A stretch of 64,000 nucleotides of DNA, taken from the NCBI RefSeq assembly GCF_037126465.1, contig NC_088206.1, forward strand, positions 27,840,790-27,904,789. The letters run 5' to 3'. This document shows positions 35,651-45,998 of the stretch, piece after piece. Made by a program: the position numbers and the translations under genes. Positions within the stretch are counted from its first letter, which is position 1, and each line of letters begins with the position of its first letter. Below the pieces are notes generated by a model that saw nothing but the letters and a program-made list of their open reading frames with translations, had not been told where the DNA came from and did no database searches. This DNA is from Ornithodoros turicata. Its lineage: Eukaryota; Arthropoda; Arachnida; Ixodida; Argasidae.

Positions 35651-35986
35651 TCACTTCTTCTTCGCGTGAGTAAAGATGATGTCGGGCGATGCGACTCTTT
35701 TACCATCCCTGAATCTCTCCTTCTTCTCTAGTTTCAGATCTGGTAATTCTCGCATTTCTTGCAAATCTTCATCCGTGAGTCGCTTAAAACGACTGGGTAG
35801 GTACACCTTTACGTGTTTATCATTGTCCATCAGGAGTTCCACGTACACGGACTCCCCATAGATAGTGTCCACTTTGCGCAAGTCCAACACGTCGAGCTTT
35901 TCGTTGTTCGGAACAGTGCTCATTTTCTGAATGTCCCCATCACCGGGTTTCTTTAGTTTATCCAGCTTCTCGAAAATAGATGACAT
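35651..35986 (-). CDS. 111-aa Polinton protein, possible OB-fold ssDNA-binding
   Basis: The only minus-strand gene of the element. The middle shows 'LRKVDTIYGESVYVELLMD' followed by 'VYLPSRFKRLTDEDLQEM', and a lysine-rich end (HAKKK). The pair 'T-x-YG-x-S/T-V' and 'V-x-LP-x-RF-x(2)-L-T/S-D-E-x-L' recurs in small proteins linked to Polinton-like elements in arthropods. Its strand-rich pattern would fit an OB-fold that binds single-stranded DNA during protein-primed replication. That function is inference. It is uninterrupted and is driven from the 36-kb promoter region, divergent to polymerase. Confidence 0.6.
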   Translation of the reverse strand: MSSIFEKLDKLKKPGDGDIQKMSTVPNNEKLDVLDLRKVDTIYGESVYVELLMDNDKHVKVYLPSRFKRLTDEDLQEMRELPDLKLEKKERFRDGKRVASPDIIFTHAKKK

Positions 35987-35999
35987 ATCTCTCAGTGCA

Positions 36000-36973
36000 A
36001 GTTTCTACGCACGCCAAATGAACTGAAAATGAGGACAACTATTACCTAACTTTCCTCATCTTGAAGACAACAGTGAAACATACCTTTCTCGTTGTGCGCT
36101 TCACCGGGAGTCGACCGACGGCTTCACAGACCTCAAATGAGTTGTATATATCGCAACTTTTATATAAAGCACCCCTGGAGGAGCGCAAGGGTGGTGCGAT
36201 TCTGTTTACACAATCACGAACAGCATGTGATATATGATGCGCGCGCGAAGGACATTTGGAACTTCTTGGAAACTGCATAAGCGAACCCTTTGTTTTTGGT
36301 TACAGAAAGCTTGTTTCGGCAATGAGCAGGTGGGCTCATAGGGATATTTTCCTTCAGATAGACTTGTCTCAGCAAGCACAACAGTTTACTTTTGGTTTTA
36401 ATACGCGTGGCCTCGGAAAACATGATTTCCGAGGTGACCCAGTTTCTCGGAGAAACTTTGAAACATTTTTTTTTTTCGCTAGGGCCCGCCAGGATGGGTG
36501 GAAGTGCGTTTTTGATATTAAACAGATGGCACCGTCGTGTTGGGGCTTGTCTCAAGGTGACCCAATTTCTCGTTACATTACCTTGACGCAACTTCCCCGA
36601 GAATAAAACAAAGCTCACCGTTCTATAGTATAAACTCATTTCGGCCATGAAGCGCATTTTGATATAAAACAGGCGGCCCCAACGTGTTGGAACATACAAC
36701 CGACTCAAGGTGACCCAATTTCTCGGGGAAGACCTATTTACATTACCTTGACGCAACATTTTCTTCGACGGTGAATGCTCACCATTGCGGCTGCGCGCGT
36801 TCTGATATTAAACAGATGGCCCCAACGCGGCCTCATCCTCGATGTGCCACATGATTTACGACCGCGTGGAAACAAGCGAGCCCCGACGTGTTGGCGCATG
36901 TAGCGTGGATGCTGGTTTATAAGCCGCGCGATCGCCTCACGGGGGGAACAGTCTGCTTTCACTCGCTTCACAA
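36000..36973. promoter_or_regulatory. divergent promoter region with repeated TATA/GTGACC modules
   Basis: Between the minus-strand gene and polymerase. At least three copies of a module pairing 'GGTGACCCARTTTCTCG' (about 36,432, 36,559 and 36,708) with a TATA-like 'TTGATATWAAACAG' (about 36,510, 36,660 and 36,810), plus a TATAAG at about 36,918. The best explanation is a tandemly amplified promoter. The same modules, in the same order, occur in the large inverted repeat at 62.3-62.9 kb (and mirrored at 59.9-60.5 kb), so this is a mobile, shared regulatory block. No gene is seen inside. Confidence 0.7.
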
Positions 36974-37032
36974 GTAAGTTATTCCCTCCTTTACTTGTTG
37001 CACGTTTCTTACGGATCCGCGTTTATTTTCAG
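36974..37032 (+). other. probable short intron before polymerase start
   Basis: CAA|GTAAGT donor (36,974) and TTTATTTTCAG acceptor (37,022-37,032) define a 59-nt candidate intron. It lies downstream of the last TATA-like box and upstream of the likely polymerase ATG at 37,078. Splice strength is judged by eye only. Confidence 0.45.
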
Positions 37033-37077
37033 TGCCTGGGTGTGTTCTGCTTTTTTGATCCTCACGATATCGAGGAT

Positions 37078-40000
37078 GAATCGTACGACGACGATTCTCG
37101 GGACGGCGCACCTCCTATCTGCTCACGTGATGCGATCGCACCCCGACGTGGATACATCCTTCCTGCCCTTCTTCCAGACTGACGCCGCATTTAGAGGTAT
37201 CGTCAAAAGATTCACGCTATTGGCATCTGTTCACGATCAGGGAGTAGAGGATTTGCGACAATATTTAATGAGTCACTTTCACGATATGCTCGCCATATTG
37301 AGAGCGCAAGGAATACCCTTTAGGTTTTGCATTTGTTCCGATGTTTTAATGGTGAAGGAAACTCGGGGGGAGATAACCGCGCACATAGCCCACTTTGTGG
37401 CGTTTGCTCGCGAAGTCCACAGCGACGGAGCCGTCGCGAATACCCTGATGGACGCGATTCAGGAGTCCACGGGGCGCGTCGAAAATTATCAGCGGGAAGG
37501 GAGTGGGTTCGTGTCCGCCGACGTCCAAAACGTTCAAATATGCATTTCCGCGGTGAAAACTAAAAAATTCGGATGCAAAGGGGCACTTCCCGATCATTTG
37601 GCTAAACGCAGGAACGTGCTGACGAATATTCATTTACCAGCACATGAGGAGGGTGAGTGTTTTAAATACAATACGCTTGCCCTCCTGCACCCACAGGAAA
37701 GTAATTCGTGGAAAAAATGTGAAAACTATGCCGCGGAGTACTGGTGGCCTAGTCGCTTCCCCGTTTCCTACTCTGATCTGGACGAATTCGAAGACAAAAA
37801 CAAGCTATCCGTGTACGTATACGAGTACGTCGATCAGGGAGTGCACGTGTCGCGATCCCCAAAACTCGAGTATGAAAAAAAAATTCACTTATCGGCTGTA
37901 GATGAAAATTTTTTCGGAATCAAGTCTCTCGAGCGCTTACTAATGAGAGACAACAGGCGTTTCTATGCGAGCGTTGCACGCGCTCTTTTAACAAGGAAGA
38001 GAGCATGGCGAAACATCCTCGCCTGTGCGCGGACGTAAACGAAATTATATTGGAATTTTGCGAACCGGGCAAAAACTTTGTAGAATTTACTAAAATACAG
38101 TACAAGCAGCAGTATAACTACGTCGTCGCGTTGGACACGGAGAGCGTACTCGCGCCCAGTGGTGTTGGCGTGCAGCGTCACGTCACCTCGAGCTTCTGTG
38201 CCGTGCTCGTACGCACCCACGACTCGAAGGTGATGCGCATCAGGACGCACCACGGTGAAGATTCCGCGAGGCAGTGCGTCAGAGCTTTGATGGAAATGCG
38301 GGACGAGATGATCGCCCTGAACGCCTGCCCCGCGGAAATGGTGCTGAATGATGAGCAACGAGCACGGCACAGAGCTGCCACCCACTGCGCGTACTGCGGG
38401 CGGGAGTTCGCGCAAGATCTACCCCGTGTCCGGCACCACGACCATTCCAAGCGTTGTACTGCCGGCGAGACAAATTACATCGTGACGCTGTGCAACCCCT
38501 GTAACGTGGCGTGCACAACGCGGGAAAAACTGCCCATCATGGTGCACAATCTGGCCTACGATTTGGCCGGACTACTGCGGGAATTTCACCTTCTCGAGTG
38601 GAAGCGAGCTCCCTTCATCGTGGCCAGTTCCATGGAAAAAATGCGATCGTTCGAAATTGGCACCTTCCTATTCAGAGATACCATGCAGTACCTAAATTCG
38701 TCGCTGGGAGAGCTCGTGGAAACCGTCAAATCCATGGGGGGCGCAGAGGCGTTCCAATGCCTGAAGCAGGTATTTGGAGACGACTACGAAATTTTGTTTC
38801 GTAAAGGTGTATTCCCGTACAGCCACGTTAGCTCGTTCGCGGTCTACGACGAATTGGCTCTACCGGCAAAATCCGCCTTCCGAAACGATCTGACGGGGGA
38901 GGATATAAGCGACGAAGACTATCAGTACGCGCTGCACGTATTTGAACGTTTTGGATGCTCGAATCTGAGGGATTATAATGCATTGTACCTGAAAACGGAT
39001 GCCCTGTTACATGCTGACGTAATGCAGCACTTCCGGCGCCTGTGCTACGACGCGCGCGGATTGGAATTGCTTCATTGTGTTTCGCTGGCATCCTATTCGT
39101 GGCAATGCGCTCTAAATTACACGCGGGCAAAATTGGAGCTGATCATCGACGAGGACATGTACCGGACCATCGAATCGGGTGTTAGAGGCGGACTCTGTCA
39201 GGCGAGCAGGCGTCATTTACGGGCTAACAGCCCGCTGTGCAGTGGCTACGATCCCAATAAATAGGAGGTGTACATATCGTACATAGATTGCAACAATCTT
39301 TACGGATTCAGTATGATAAAGCACCTCCCCGTCGGCGATTTCGAATGGGTCAAGGATTTTAGTTCCGTGGATTTTATGCGTCATCCCACAGATTCGGACG
39401 TGGGATACGTGTACGTGTGCGATTTGGAGTATCCAAAATCTATCCACGCACTGACGCGGTACTTCCCCTGGCTCCCGAAAAGGCTGTCGTTCCGAAGGAA
39501 TGGCTCTCACCATTCCAGCGAGGGCTCCTCGAAGAGTTAATGTATCAGCCGGCGAACAGCAAAAAGCTGCTGCTCACGTGCAAGGACAAGGTCGAGTACG
39601 TCGTTCATTACGCGCTGCTCGCGCTCTATTGTAGACTGGGCACGCGGGTGACAAAAATTCACAGAATTCTAAAATTTCGTCAGGCACCATTCCTGCGTCC
39701 CTACATTGAGGACAATGTTGCCAGACGCGTCGCCTCGAGCACGATGTTCGAGAAAATTTTCTAGAAAATCTCAAATAATGCGGTATTCGGGCGTACGTTG
39801 CTAAATCAATTTAATATGCGGGACATTCGAGTAGCCTTCGATGAGGAGACGGCGAGTCGCCTCGGGAGTCAGGTGGAATGCACGCGAATGGAAATTTTAT
39901 CCCCCGATTGTGTCATGTACGAAATGCGCAAGAGAAAAGTGCGATGTGATTTCCCCCTGCAGATTGGCTTCACGATTTTAGAACTGAGTAAGTTAACCAT

Positions 40001-40786
40001 GTACTCGTTCTACTATGAAACCCTGAAACGCTGAAGTCACGTCTGCGCTGACACGATTCCTTCGGGAATCTAAACTCCTGGGCATTCTCTGATGCGCAAC
40101 GATTAGTGAAGGAGCTGTTACTTCTGTATTTTTTGATAATTTTCTGTACCCCAGCTGTTTTCTTCTGTTTGCTTGAAAGCATTAGGGAATAGCAAGCCCA
40201 CACCGTGGCTAACCTTTCCTTCTTACTTTGCATTAAACATATTCCCCCCCCCCTGTTGAGTAAGCTCGCTTGTCCGGTGATTACCTGCTACTTTGACACG
40301 GACTCTCTGATCCTCGGCCTATTCTGCAAGGACTACGAAGATCAGTTACGTGCGATCGCCGACGACCATTTAGACTTGTCTTCCTTCGATCGTGATCATC
40401 CACTGTACAGCGAGAGGAATCGCGTTAGACTTGGCGCGTTCAAAAGTGAAACGGGTAGCGTACCCATTGAGGAAGTAGTATGCTTGAAAGCTAAAATGTA
40501 TTCCATCAAATTAGCCGGGGGAAAACAGATTGCAAGAGCTAAAGGGGTCAAAAGGAACATTGTGCGCAAACACCTCCTCCATGATACGTACCGCGATACC
40601 CTATTCAAGCACGCTAGCGTATCGCACGAACAGGTGTCAATAGTGGGAAAGAAACAGTGCATGTACACCATCAGAAATGTGAAAAGAAGTCTGATGGCGT
40701 ACGACGACAAACGATATCTCTACAATGACGTAGACTCCTACCCGTACGGAAGCTGCGAATATGGTAAGCTCGAGTGGATGACGTAG
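37078..40786 (+). pseudogene. protein-primed DNA polymerase B, multiply broken
   Basis: Family B, protein-primed polymerase that copies Polinton DNA. Landmarks in order: N-terminal domain (to about 37,960), a CxxC zinc-finger-like part (about 37,965), exonuclease motif I 'ALDTES' (about 38,130), Exo II 'AYDLAGLL' (about 38,555), Exo III 'YLKTDAL' (about 38,988), palm motif A 'DCNNLYGFSM' (about 39,288), motif B 'NNAVFGRTLLN' (about 39,775) and motif C 'YFDTDS' (about 40,290). Breaks: frameshift near 37,950-38,000, TAG at 39,262, frameshift near 39,460-39,480, TAG at 39,762, and about 220 bp of foreign DNA between about 40,034 and 40,255. The key acidic residues remain, but no product can span them. 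Start chosen at ATG 37,078 after the candidate intron. Confidence 0.92.
40034..40255. mobile_element. about 220-bp insertion in polymerase, retroposon tail
   Basis: Foreign sequence between motifs B and C of polymerase. It ends 'CATTAAACATATTCCCCCC' before coding sequence resumes. The same tail occurs at 53,731-53,779 ('CCTTTCCTTTCTTTTTCTTA' then 'ATAAACATATCCCCC'), so it is a dispersed repeat. Boundaries are approximate and no target duplication was resolved. Confidence 0.6.
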
Positions 40787-40883
40787 ATAGCGGGATTTCA
40801 CCCGGCATTCTCTCCCCCGCCGCCGCACAGATAATGCAGTGGATGAGTAGGAGTAGCATCATTTGACCTGCGTCACTGGAAGG

Positions 40884-41296
40884 ATGTGGCACCTCGTTCT
40901 CTTCTGGCTCGTCTCATGCGCGCTGGCGCTGGACGCCGGCAACTGTACGGCGAGCATCAAGCTCGAGAAGGATAAGCACACGTACACGCACGAATGCCCC
41001 GGCGACATCTTGGCCATCAGTGAGTGGCACGTGGTACCTATGCGATCCGGCATTAACCTGGACAGGAACGCTACTGGATCGTTGCGTACGTGCCTTCACT
41101 CGCTGGACGTGAGCGACTGCTACGAAGATATCCAGTGAAGAAGTGTCAACTCACGGAGGACGAAATTTTTCTCAGCCGCTGTCCCGGAGACGTCTACATG
41201 ATCCGTCACTTCCGTGGAACCACGCCCAGCATCAAAGAAATCAACCTCTCCAAGACTGCCATGCTTTTCCTCAAACATGTACTCAATAAACGTTGA
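40884..41296 (+). pseudogene. secreted cysteine-rich two-domain protein, frameshifted
   Basis: ATG at 40,884 gives a clear signal peptide ('MWHLVLFWLVSCALALDA') then a cysteine-rich mature part with possible N-glycosylation sites (NCT, NAT). The first frame stops at TGA 41,136-41,138 (84 aa). A second frame continues to 41,296 and repeats the same signature: 'HECPGDILAIS' in the first, 'SRCPGDVYMIR' in the second. So it was probably one protein with two CPGD domains, split by a single-base shift near 41,130. The last 30 or so codons and the AATAAA (41,285) lie within the right TIR. I do not recognise the family and it is not part of the standard Polinton core. A secreted accessory or surface protein is the natural reading. 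Confidence 0.6.
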
Positions 41297-42150
41297 AAGG
41301 TATTTTTTTCCCTGTCTGTTCGATCTCATAGAACTATCTGAGATAGGTTAGAACCATCTGAAGCCGCCGCCGAGCGCACCATCTGGCGGGCGCCGGTGAA
41401 GGCTAGGCCACCCGCTAGCCCGGGTAAGTTTGAACATCCGAGATAAAGCCACAGCGGGGTCGCTGCCGTCTGCCGGGCGCTAATGAAGGCTATGTTCAGC
41501 GGGCCCCAATCAGTGGACCTGGAACGGGCCAATCGATGGCGGCGGCGGCCAATCAGATGGGGGGGCTGGGAGAGTAATCAGTAGGCTTAGAATGGACCAA
41601 TCAGCGGAGCCGGTTAATTAGTGCGCCGGGGCGTGCACCAATCAGCGTGAAGCAGGGGGCGGAGTCAAGTAATGAACATAAAAGGGGCGGAGCTATGGTG
41701 AACCAATCAACGCGTGATCAGTAGGTTTAGCGCGGTGGCCCATCAACGTGAAGTGGGAGGGCGGAGCCAAGTAATTAGCATAAAGGGGTGGAGCTACGGT
41801 AAACCAATCAATGCTCAGTAGGCTTAGCATGAGCCAATCAGCGTGTGAAGTGGGGGCGGAGCTGAGCCGACTAATTAGCATAAAGGAGCTACGGTCAACC
41901 AATCGACGATCAGTGGGGCTTAGCGTGGGCCAATCAACGTGAAGTGGGCGGAGCTAATGGCGACCAATCAGATGGCTTTGGATTTGGCTTGTGATGGATT
42001 ACAAGTGGATTGTGTTGGCTTAGAACTGGATTGTGTTGGCTTAGAATCGGCCATCTTGGATTAGAAAAAGGATGTCGTTATAGCGCACGGTTCTTATGCC
42101 ACTCGGTTTTTATGCCGCACCACTATTATGCAGTCTATCTCTATACTACT
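41185..42150. repeat. Polinton right terminal inverted repeat
   Basis: Mirror of 28,296-29,247, 14 bp longer chiefly because of a short insertion at about 42,101-42,116 that partly repeats 'TTCTTATGCC'. Other differences are scattered single bases. It ends CTATCTCTATACTACT then the AATATG duplication (42,151-42,156). Confidence 0.93.
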
Positions 42151-42156
42151 AATATG
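42151..42156. other. 6-bp target-site duplication of Polinton, right
   Basis: AATATG, identical to 28,290-28,295. Together they fix the integration site and the exact element length. Confidence 0.93.
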
Positions 42157-43255
42157 TGGCACACCGATAAGGTGGAAGTTATACATGACCTACTTACCAT
42201 GACATACTTAGATACATGACCGAGTAACAGCACTGACACAAGGAAACTTTTAGTGCACACAATGGCGGGATGTCTTTCAGAATGGGAAGCACACCCACTA
42301 TCCCCTACAACACTTCGAATGTTCCAAGTGAGGAATGCAGGACAATTGCTTAGTAATCGCTGCTAGCTTGAAATACTGTAAATCACCTTCGTGGGGCCAA
42401 AGCAGCTTCCCAATGTCTTGATGTGCACATCTTGCATGGTGACTTTGATGCTCATGAATATAGGAAGCAACGTTATGATCCAAATATCCATGCCATGCCA
42501 AAGTAGCATGAGCCATTTTACCGGAAACAGGTTGCCATTATCATTGCTTGTCCATGTGCGCACACATGTACATGTTCAGGATACTGTGGCACCATTATTG
42601 TAGCACCAGATGTTGCTTCACCAGTGCTTCTGTATGTACCTCTTTCCTGGGGCCTGAGCAAGGAGAAGCAGAAATTATAATTATACCTGTTAAGGCTAAT
42701 ATTGTTAGGAAAAGTGCAACAAAGCATCTACATATTTAAGAGCTACTAAATGTGATCAACAATGTTGACATCATAGCTTGCCCCCAGCTACACCCCTTCT
42801 AATAGGAAATATGTTGTCAACCAATGGACAGCATACATATGTGTTATGACGGTGTGCTACAAAGCAAATGTGGCCCTCTTGCAATGTGCCATGTGTCAAA
42901 ACGATGATTCACAGGTAGATGAGTCTTTCTCATGACTTCACCTATTTCTGTTAATCTGTGACGAGCATGGTGATCGTCATCCCTTGCTGGTCAAGGTCCT
43001 CAGTTGCTGGAGTCAACTCCATGAGTATAGAAGGACAGAATGGAATTTCTGGCACGTAATAACTTTACATTACAACTTGAATACACAGCACTCACAGACA
43101 CAGCCCGGCTTTTAAAGAGGAACAACGATATGCTAACATGTATGCAGGATATGAGGTAGTTCCATGGTTGGGAAAAGGCGGAGTGTGATCACACAGAAGT
43201 CCAGATAGACACAGAGTGTCTCAAAACAGAGAACCGATTTCAACCAGAAGCTAGG
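42157..43255. other. flank between Polinton and LINE, no gene recognised
   Basis: Sequence of the 21.8-kb TTAA element to the right of the Polinton. Overlapping short frames on both strands (to 73 aa) show no family features. The 5' end of the LINE is not sharply visible; part of 43.1-43.26 kb may be its truncated leader. Confidence 0.5.
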
Positions 43256-43259
43256 TTCC

Positions 43260-43880
43260 TTGCGCTATGCATATGCCACATCTGTGAACTCCCCTGCAAA
43301 TTATTCTTCGGTTGTTAAGAAGATTCCTGCTCGTTTTCCCACCGTTCCTTCGACCGAAAGTTTGCCTTCTTCGCGTGTCGCGAAGAACGCCGCTGCTCCC
43401 GGCCCTTCACAAAACCAGGTCCATCAAGGCATGGCCTCGTCGACAACTACTTTGTCTTCAACCGACCCTCCAAGAGACACTATCGACGAACAAAGTGAAG
43501 ATGCTGGTTTTACTACCGTCAGATATAGGCGAAAACAACGTCTTCCCGCTTCCACCGGGACTGCTTCTTCGTGTGCTCTTCGACAAGCTACTCGGCCAGC
43601 CCCTACCCGTGCACTCTTCGTGTCAAGGCTCCACCCGGACACCACTGAGGATGACGTCTCACATGTCGTAAGAGAAGTTCTTCGGGATAAACCGTTTCGT
43701 TGTGTTAAGCTAGCCACTCGACATGACTCTTACGCATCTTTCTGTGTGGTGACAGACGTACTAAGTTTCACAGATACCAACTGTGCCAACGTGTGGCCTG
43801 AAGGATGTTTATACCGCGTGTTCATGGGGAAGATTCCCGATGCATCGGCTAACTCTGATCCTGAAATACCGCCTCTGTAG
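43260..43880 (+). pseudogene. LINE ORF1 protein (5' incomplete)
   Basis: 206-codon frame opening with TTG, so the true start is missing. The first half is Ser/Thr/Pro-rich. The C-terminal half ('ALFVSRLHPDTTEDDVSHVV' and 'DSYASFCVVTD') resembles the RRM-like domain found in ORF1 proteins of several LINE clades, which bind the element RNA. No CCHC zinc knuckles are visible. It ends 17 bp before ORF2. Confidence 0.65.
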
Positions 43881-44721
43881 CCTCACCTAATTTCAAAATG
43901 GTGTGCCCTCCTACCATTTATTACCAAAATGTGCGTGGTCTTAGAACAAAGTCTGCTGAATTTTTAACCAATGTAATTTCACTTGAGTATGACGTGATCT
44001 GCCTAACGGAGACATGGCTCAACAGTTCCTTTCACAGCAGTGAATATTTCCCTTGCGAATACACTGTTTTTCGATGTGACCGCGATTACGAAAATTCTGG
44101 GGCTCGCTTTGGTGGCGGTGTGGTAACTGCCGTTCGTTCTTCTCTTGTTGCTCATCAACGTTTTGACTTGGCAACTCAACATGAAGCCGTCTGGGTAGAA
44201 ATAACCCTTGGTCCTAACGCCCCCCTCATTATAGGTAACTGTTACATTCCACCCTAAATGCGACCTTCCCTACTTCACTTCCTTTTTGGAGACAATAGGG
44301 AGTGTTCCCCACCTTTTTAGTCATCTGTTTCAGCTGTACGGTGATTTCAACATTCCTAACATCGAGTGGGGGCTCCTTGATATCTCTCGCGCCTCTGGTC
44401 TGACGAGATCTAAGGCATCTTTCCTTTTTAATTTTATCAGTTTCCACGGTCTCCTGCAGCTTAATCAACTAAGAAATTCTGCTGACAACACGCTGGACCT
44501 GGTGTTATCTAACTTCACACTCGATATCTTTCGGGGTGTCCAAGTCCCGCTTGTTCCCTCTGATAAGTTTCACCCACCTTTCAACCTTACTTTTCCAGTC
44601 ACTACCTTATCTTCACGACATACCAATCAACGTCTTGTCTCTCCGCGGTACGATTATCCCCGTGGTGACTACCTTGCGCTATACAATTGCCTCTGCTCTA
44701 CAGATTGGCGCCCTGTGATAG

Positions 44722-44874
44722 CCCAAGCAGCACAATGTACTGAAAGTTGAGTGTAATAGGGGTGGACGGGTAGGTGGAAGGCCTTGAACACACTCGTAAA
44801 ACTAACGAACATTGATAAGACACATACCGTCCACCCCTATTGCACTCGACTTTCACTACATTGTGCTGCTTGGG
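44722..44874. mobile_element. 153-bp MITE inside LINE ORF2
   Basis: Inverted ends of about 48 bp, beginning CCCAAGCAGCACAATGTA and ending with its mirror, with two or three mismatches and about 55 bp between. It interrupts ORF2, whose reading resumes in 'ANVDNAAALFTN'. No coding capacity. A clear target duplication is not visible. Confidence 0.8.
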
Positions 44875-45906
44875 AGAATGCGCTAACGTTGATAATGCTG
44901 CTGCGCTCTTTACTAATGTTGTGCAGTCCGCTATAGGACAGTTTGTTCCAAAGAAACATTTTCACTCGCCTAAGTATCCTCCCTGGTTCTCCCATGAAGT
45001 TAAAGGACTACTAAGGAAAAAGCTGCACTTTCATGGAAAGTACGTGCGGACTAAACGCGACGACTGGTATCTAAAATTCAAAGAAACACGTAAGCTCGTC
45101 AAAACTATCTACAAAAGGGACCGAAAAACACACGAGGACTTCGTCCAAGCATCTCTATCTGCTAACCCAAAGGAATTCTGGAGGTTTGTTAAGGATAGAA
45201 CAACCTCTCGTGCTGGCGACATTATACTGAAACACAATGACGATTTTGTCTCGGCGCCTTTGGCAGTTGCGAACTTGTTTTCCGATTTCTTTTCTTCTGT
45301 CTTCTCTATATCTACCCCCACAATCACTGCTCAAGCCTCTCCTCTAATCTTAGCCTCTCGAACATTGTTATTGGTGAACAGGAGGTTTCTCGTGCCATGT
45401 CTTCATTAAAATCAACCTTGTCCTCTGGCATAGATAATGTCCCTAATTTCATTGTCAAGGGTTGTGCCAATGTCCTCGTGCCTGTGCTGACTTCCCTTTT
45501 TAACCGCTCCTTACAAAGCGCTCAGTTTCCTGAGGTCTGGAAAAAATCTCTCATAGTTCCTATACACAAAGGTGGTTCACGAGTTGAAGTCTCAAACTAC
45601 AGGCCCATATCCTTGTTACCCTGTTTCTCGAAAGTATTTGAAAAGGTTATGTTTTCGCGACTATCTTTCTACTGTAAACATTTTCTTACATTTACACAAC
45701 ATGGCTTCCTACCTGGCAGTTCTGTCGAAACCAATCTTGTTACATATATGAATTTTCTAGCGCATCATATTGGTAAAAGCATGCAAGTAGATTCTGTTTA
45801 CCTCGATATATCGAAAGCGTTCGATTCTGTGAGTCATCAATTACTTGTTGATAAATTATCCATCTATGGATTTTCATCAAACTTATGCAACTGGTTCACT
45901 TCTTAT

Positions 45907-45998
45907 TTAAGTAACCGGGGGGGGGGGGGGGGTGTCGAGGTAGCTTGCCGTTGTTGGCCGCACTCAAGTGGGCATCGTCACCGTCGTTAAGTAACCGG
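45907..45998. mobile_element. short poly-G insert with 12-bp target duplication in LINE
   Basis: TTAAGTAACCGG occurs at 45,907-45,918 and again at 45,987-45,998. Between them are a run of G and about 55 bp ending 'GGGCATCGTCACCGTCG'. The duplication matches RT sequence once, so the insert is secondary. The homopolymer at one end suggests a small retroposed fragment with a poly-C tail on the other strand. Confidence 0.75.

Larger units (their letters stand above)
28296..42150 (+). mobile_element. Polinton/Maverick element, 13,855 bp, complete ends
   Basis: Self-synthesising DNA transposon/virus-like element. The ends are AGTAGTATAGAGATAG and its mirror, with TIRs of about 0.95 kb and a perfect 6-bp duplication AATATG. 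It encodes the Polinton hallmark set: packaging ATPase, retroviral-type integrase, minor and major capsid proteins, adenain-type protease and protein-primed DNA polymerase B. Most genes are on the plus strand with short gaps or overlaps, as in a compact virus. A roughly 1-kb promoter region (36.0-37.0 kb) separates the minus-strand gene from polymerase. Several genes are broken by single-base changes, so it is a relatively young but dead copy. Confidence 0.95.

Noticed and set aside
41326..41532. 68-aa minus-strand frame in the right TIR (and its mirror at 28,893)
   Set aside because: Short, falls in TIR subrepeats, no family; probably chance.
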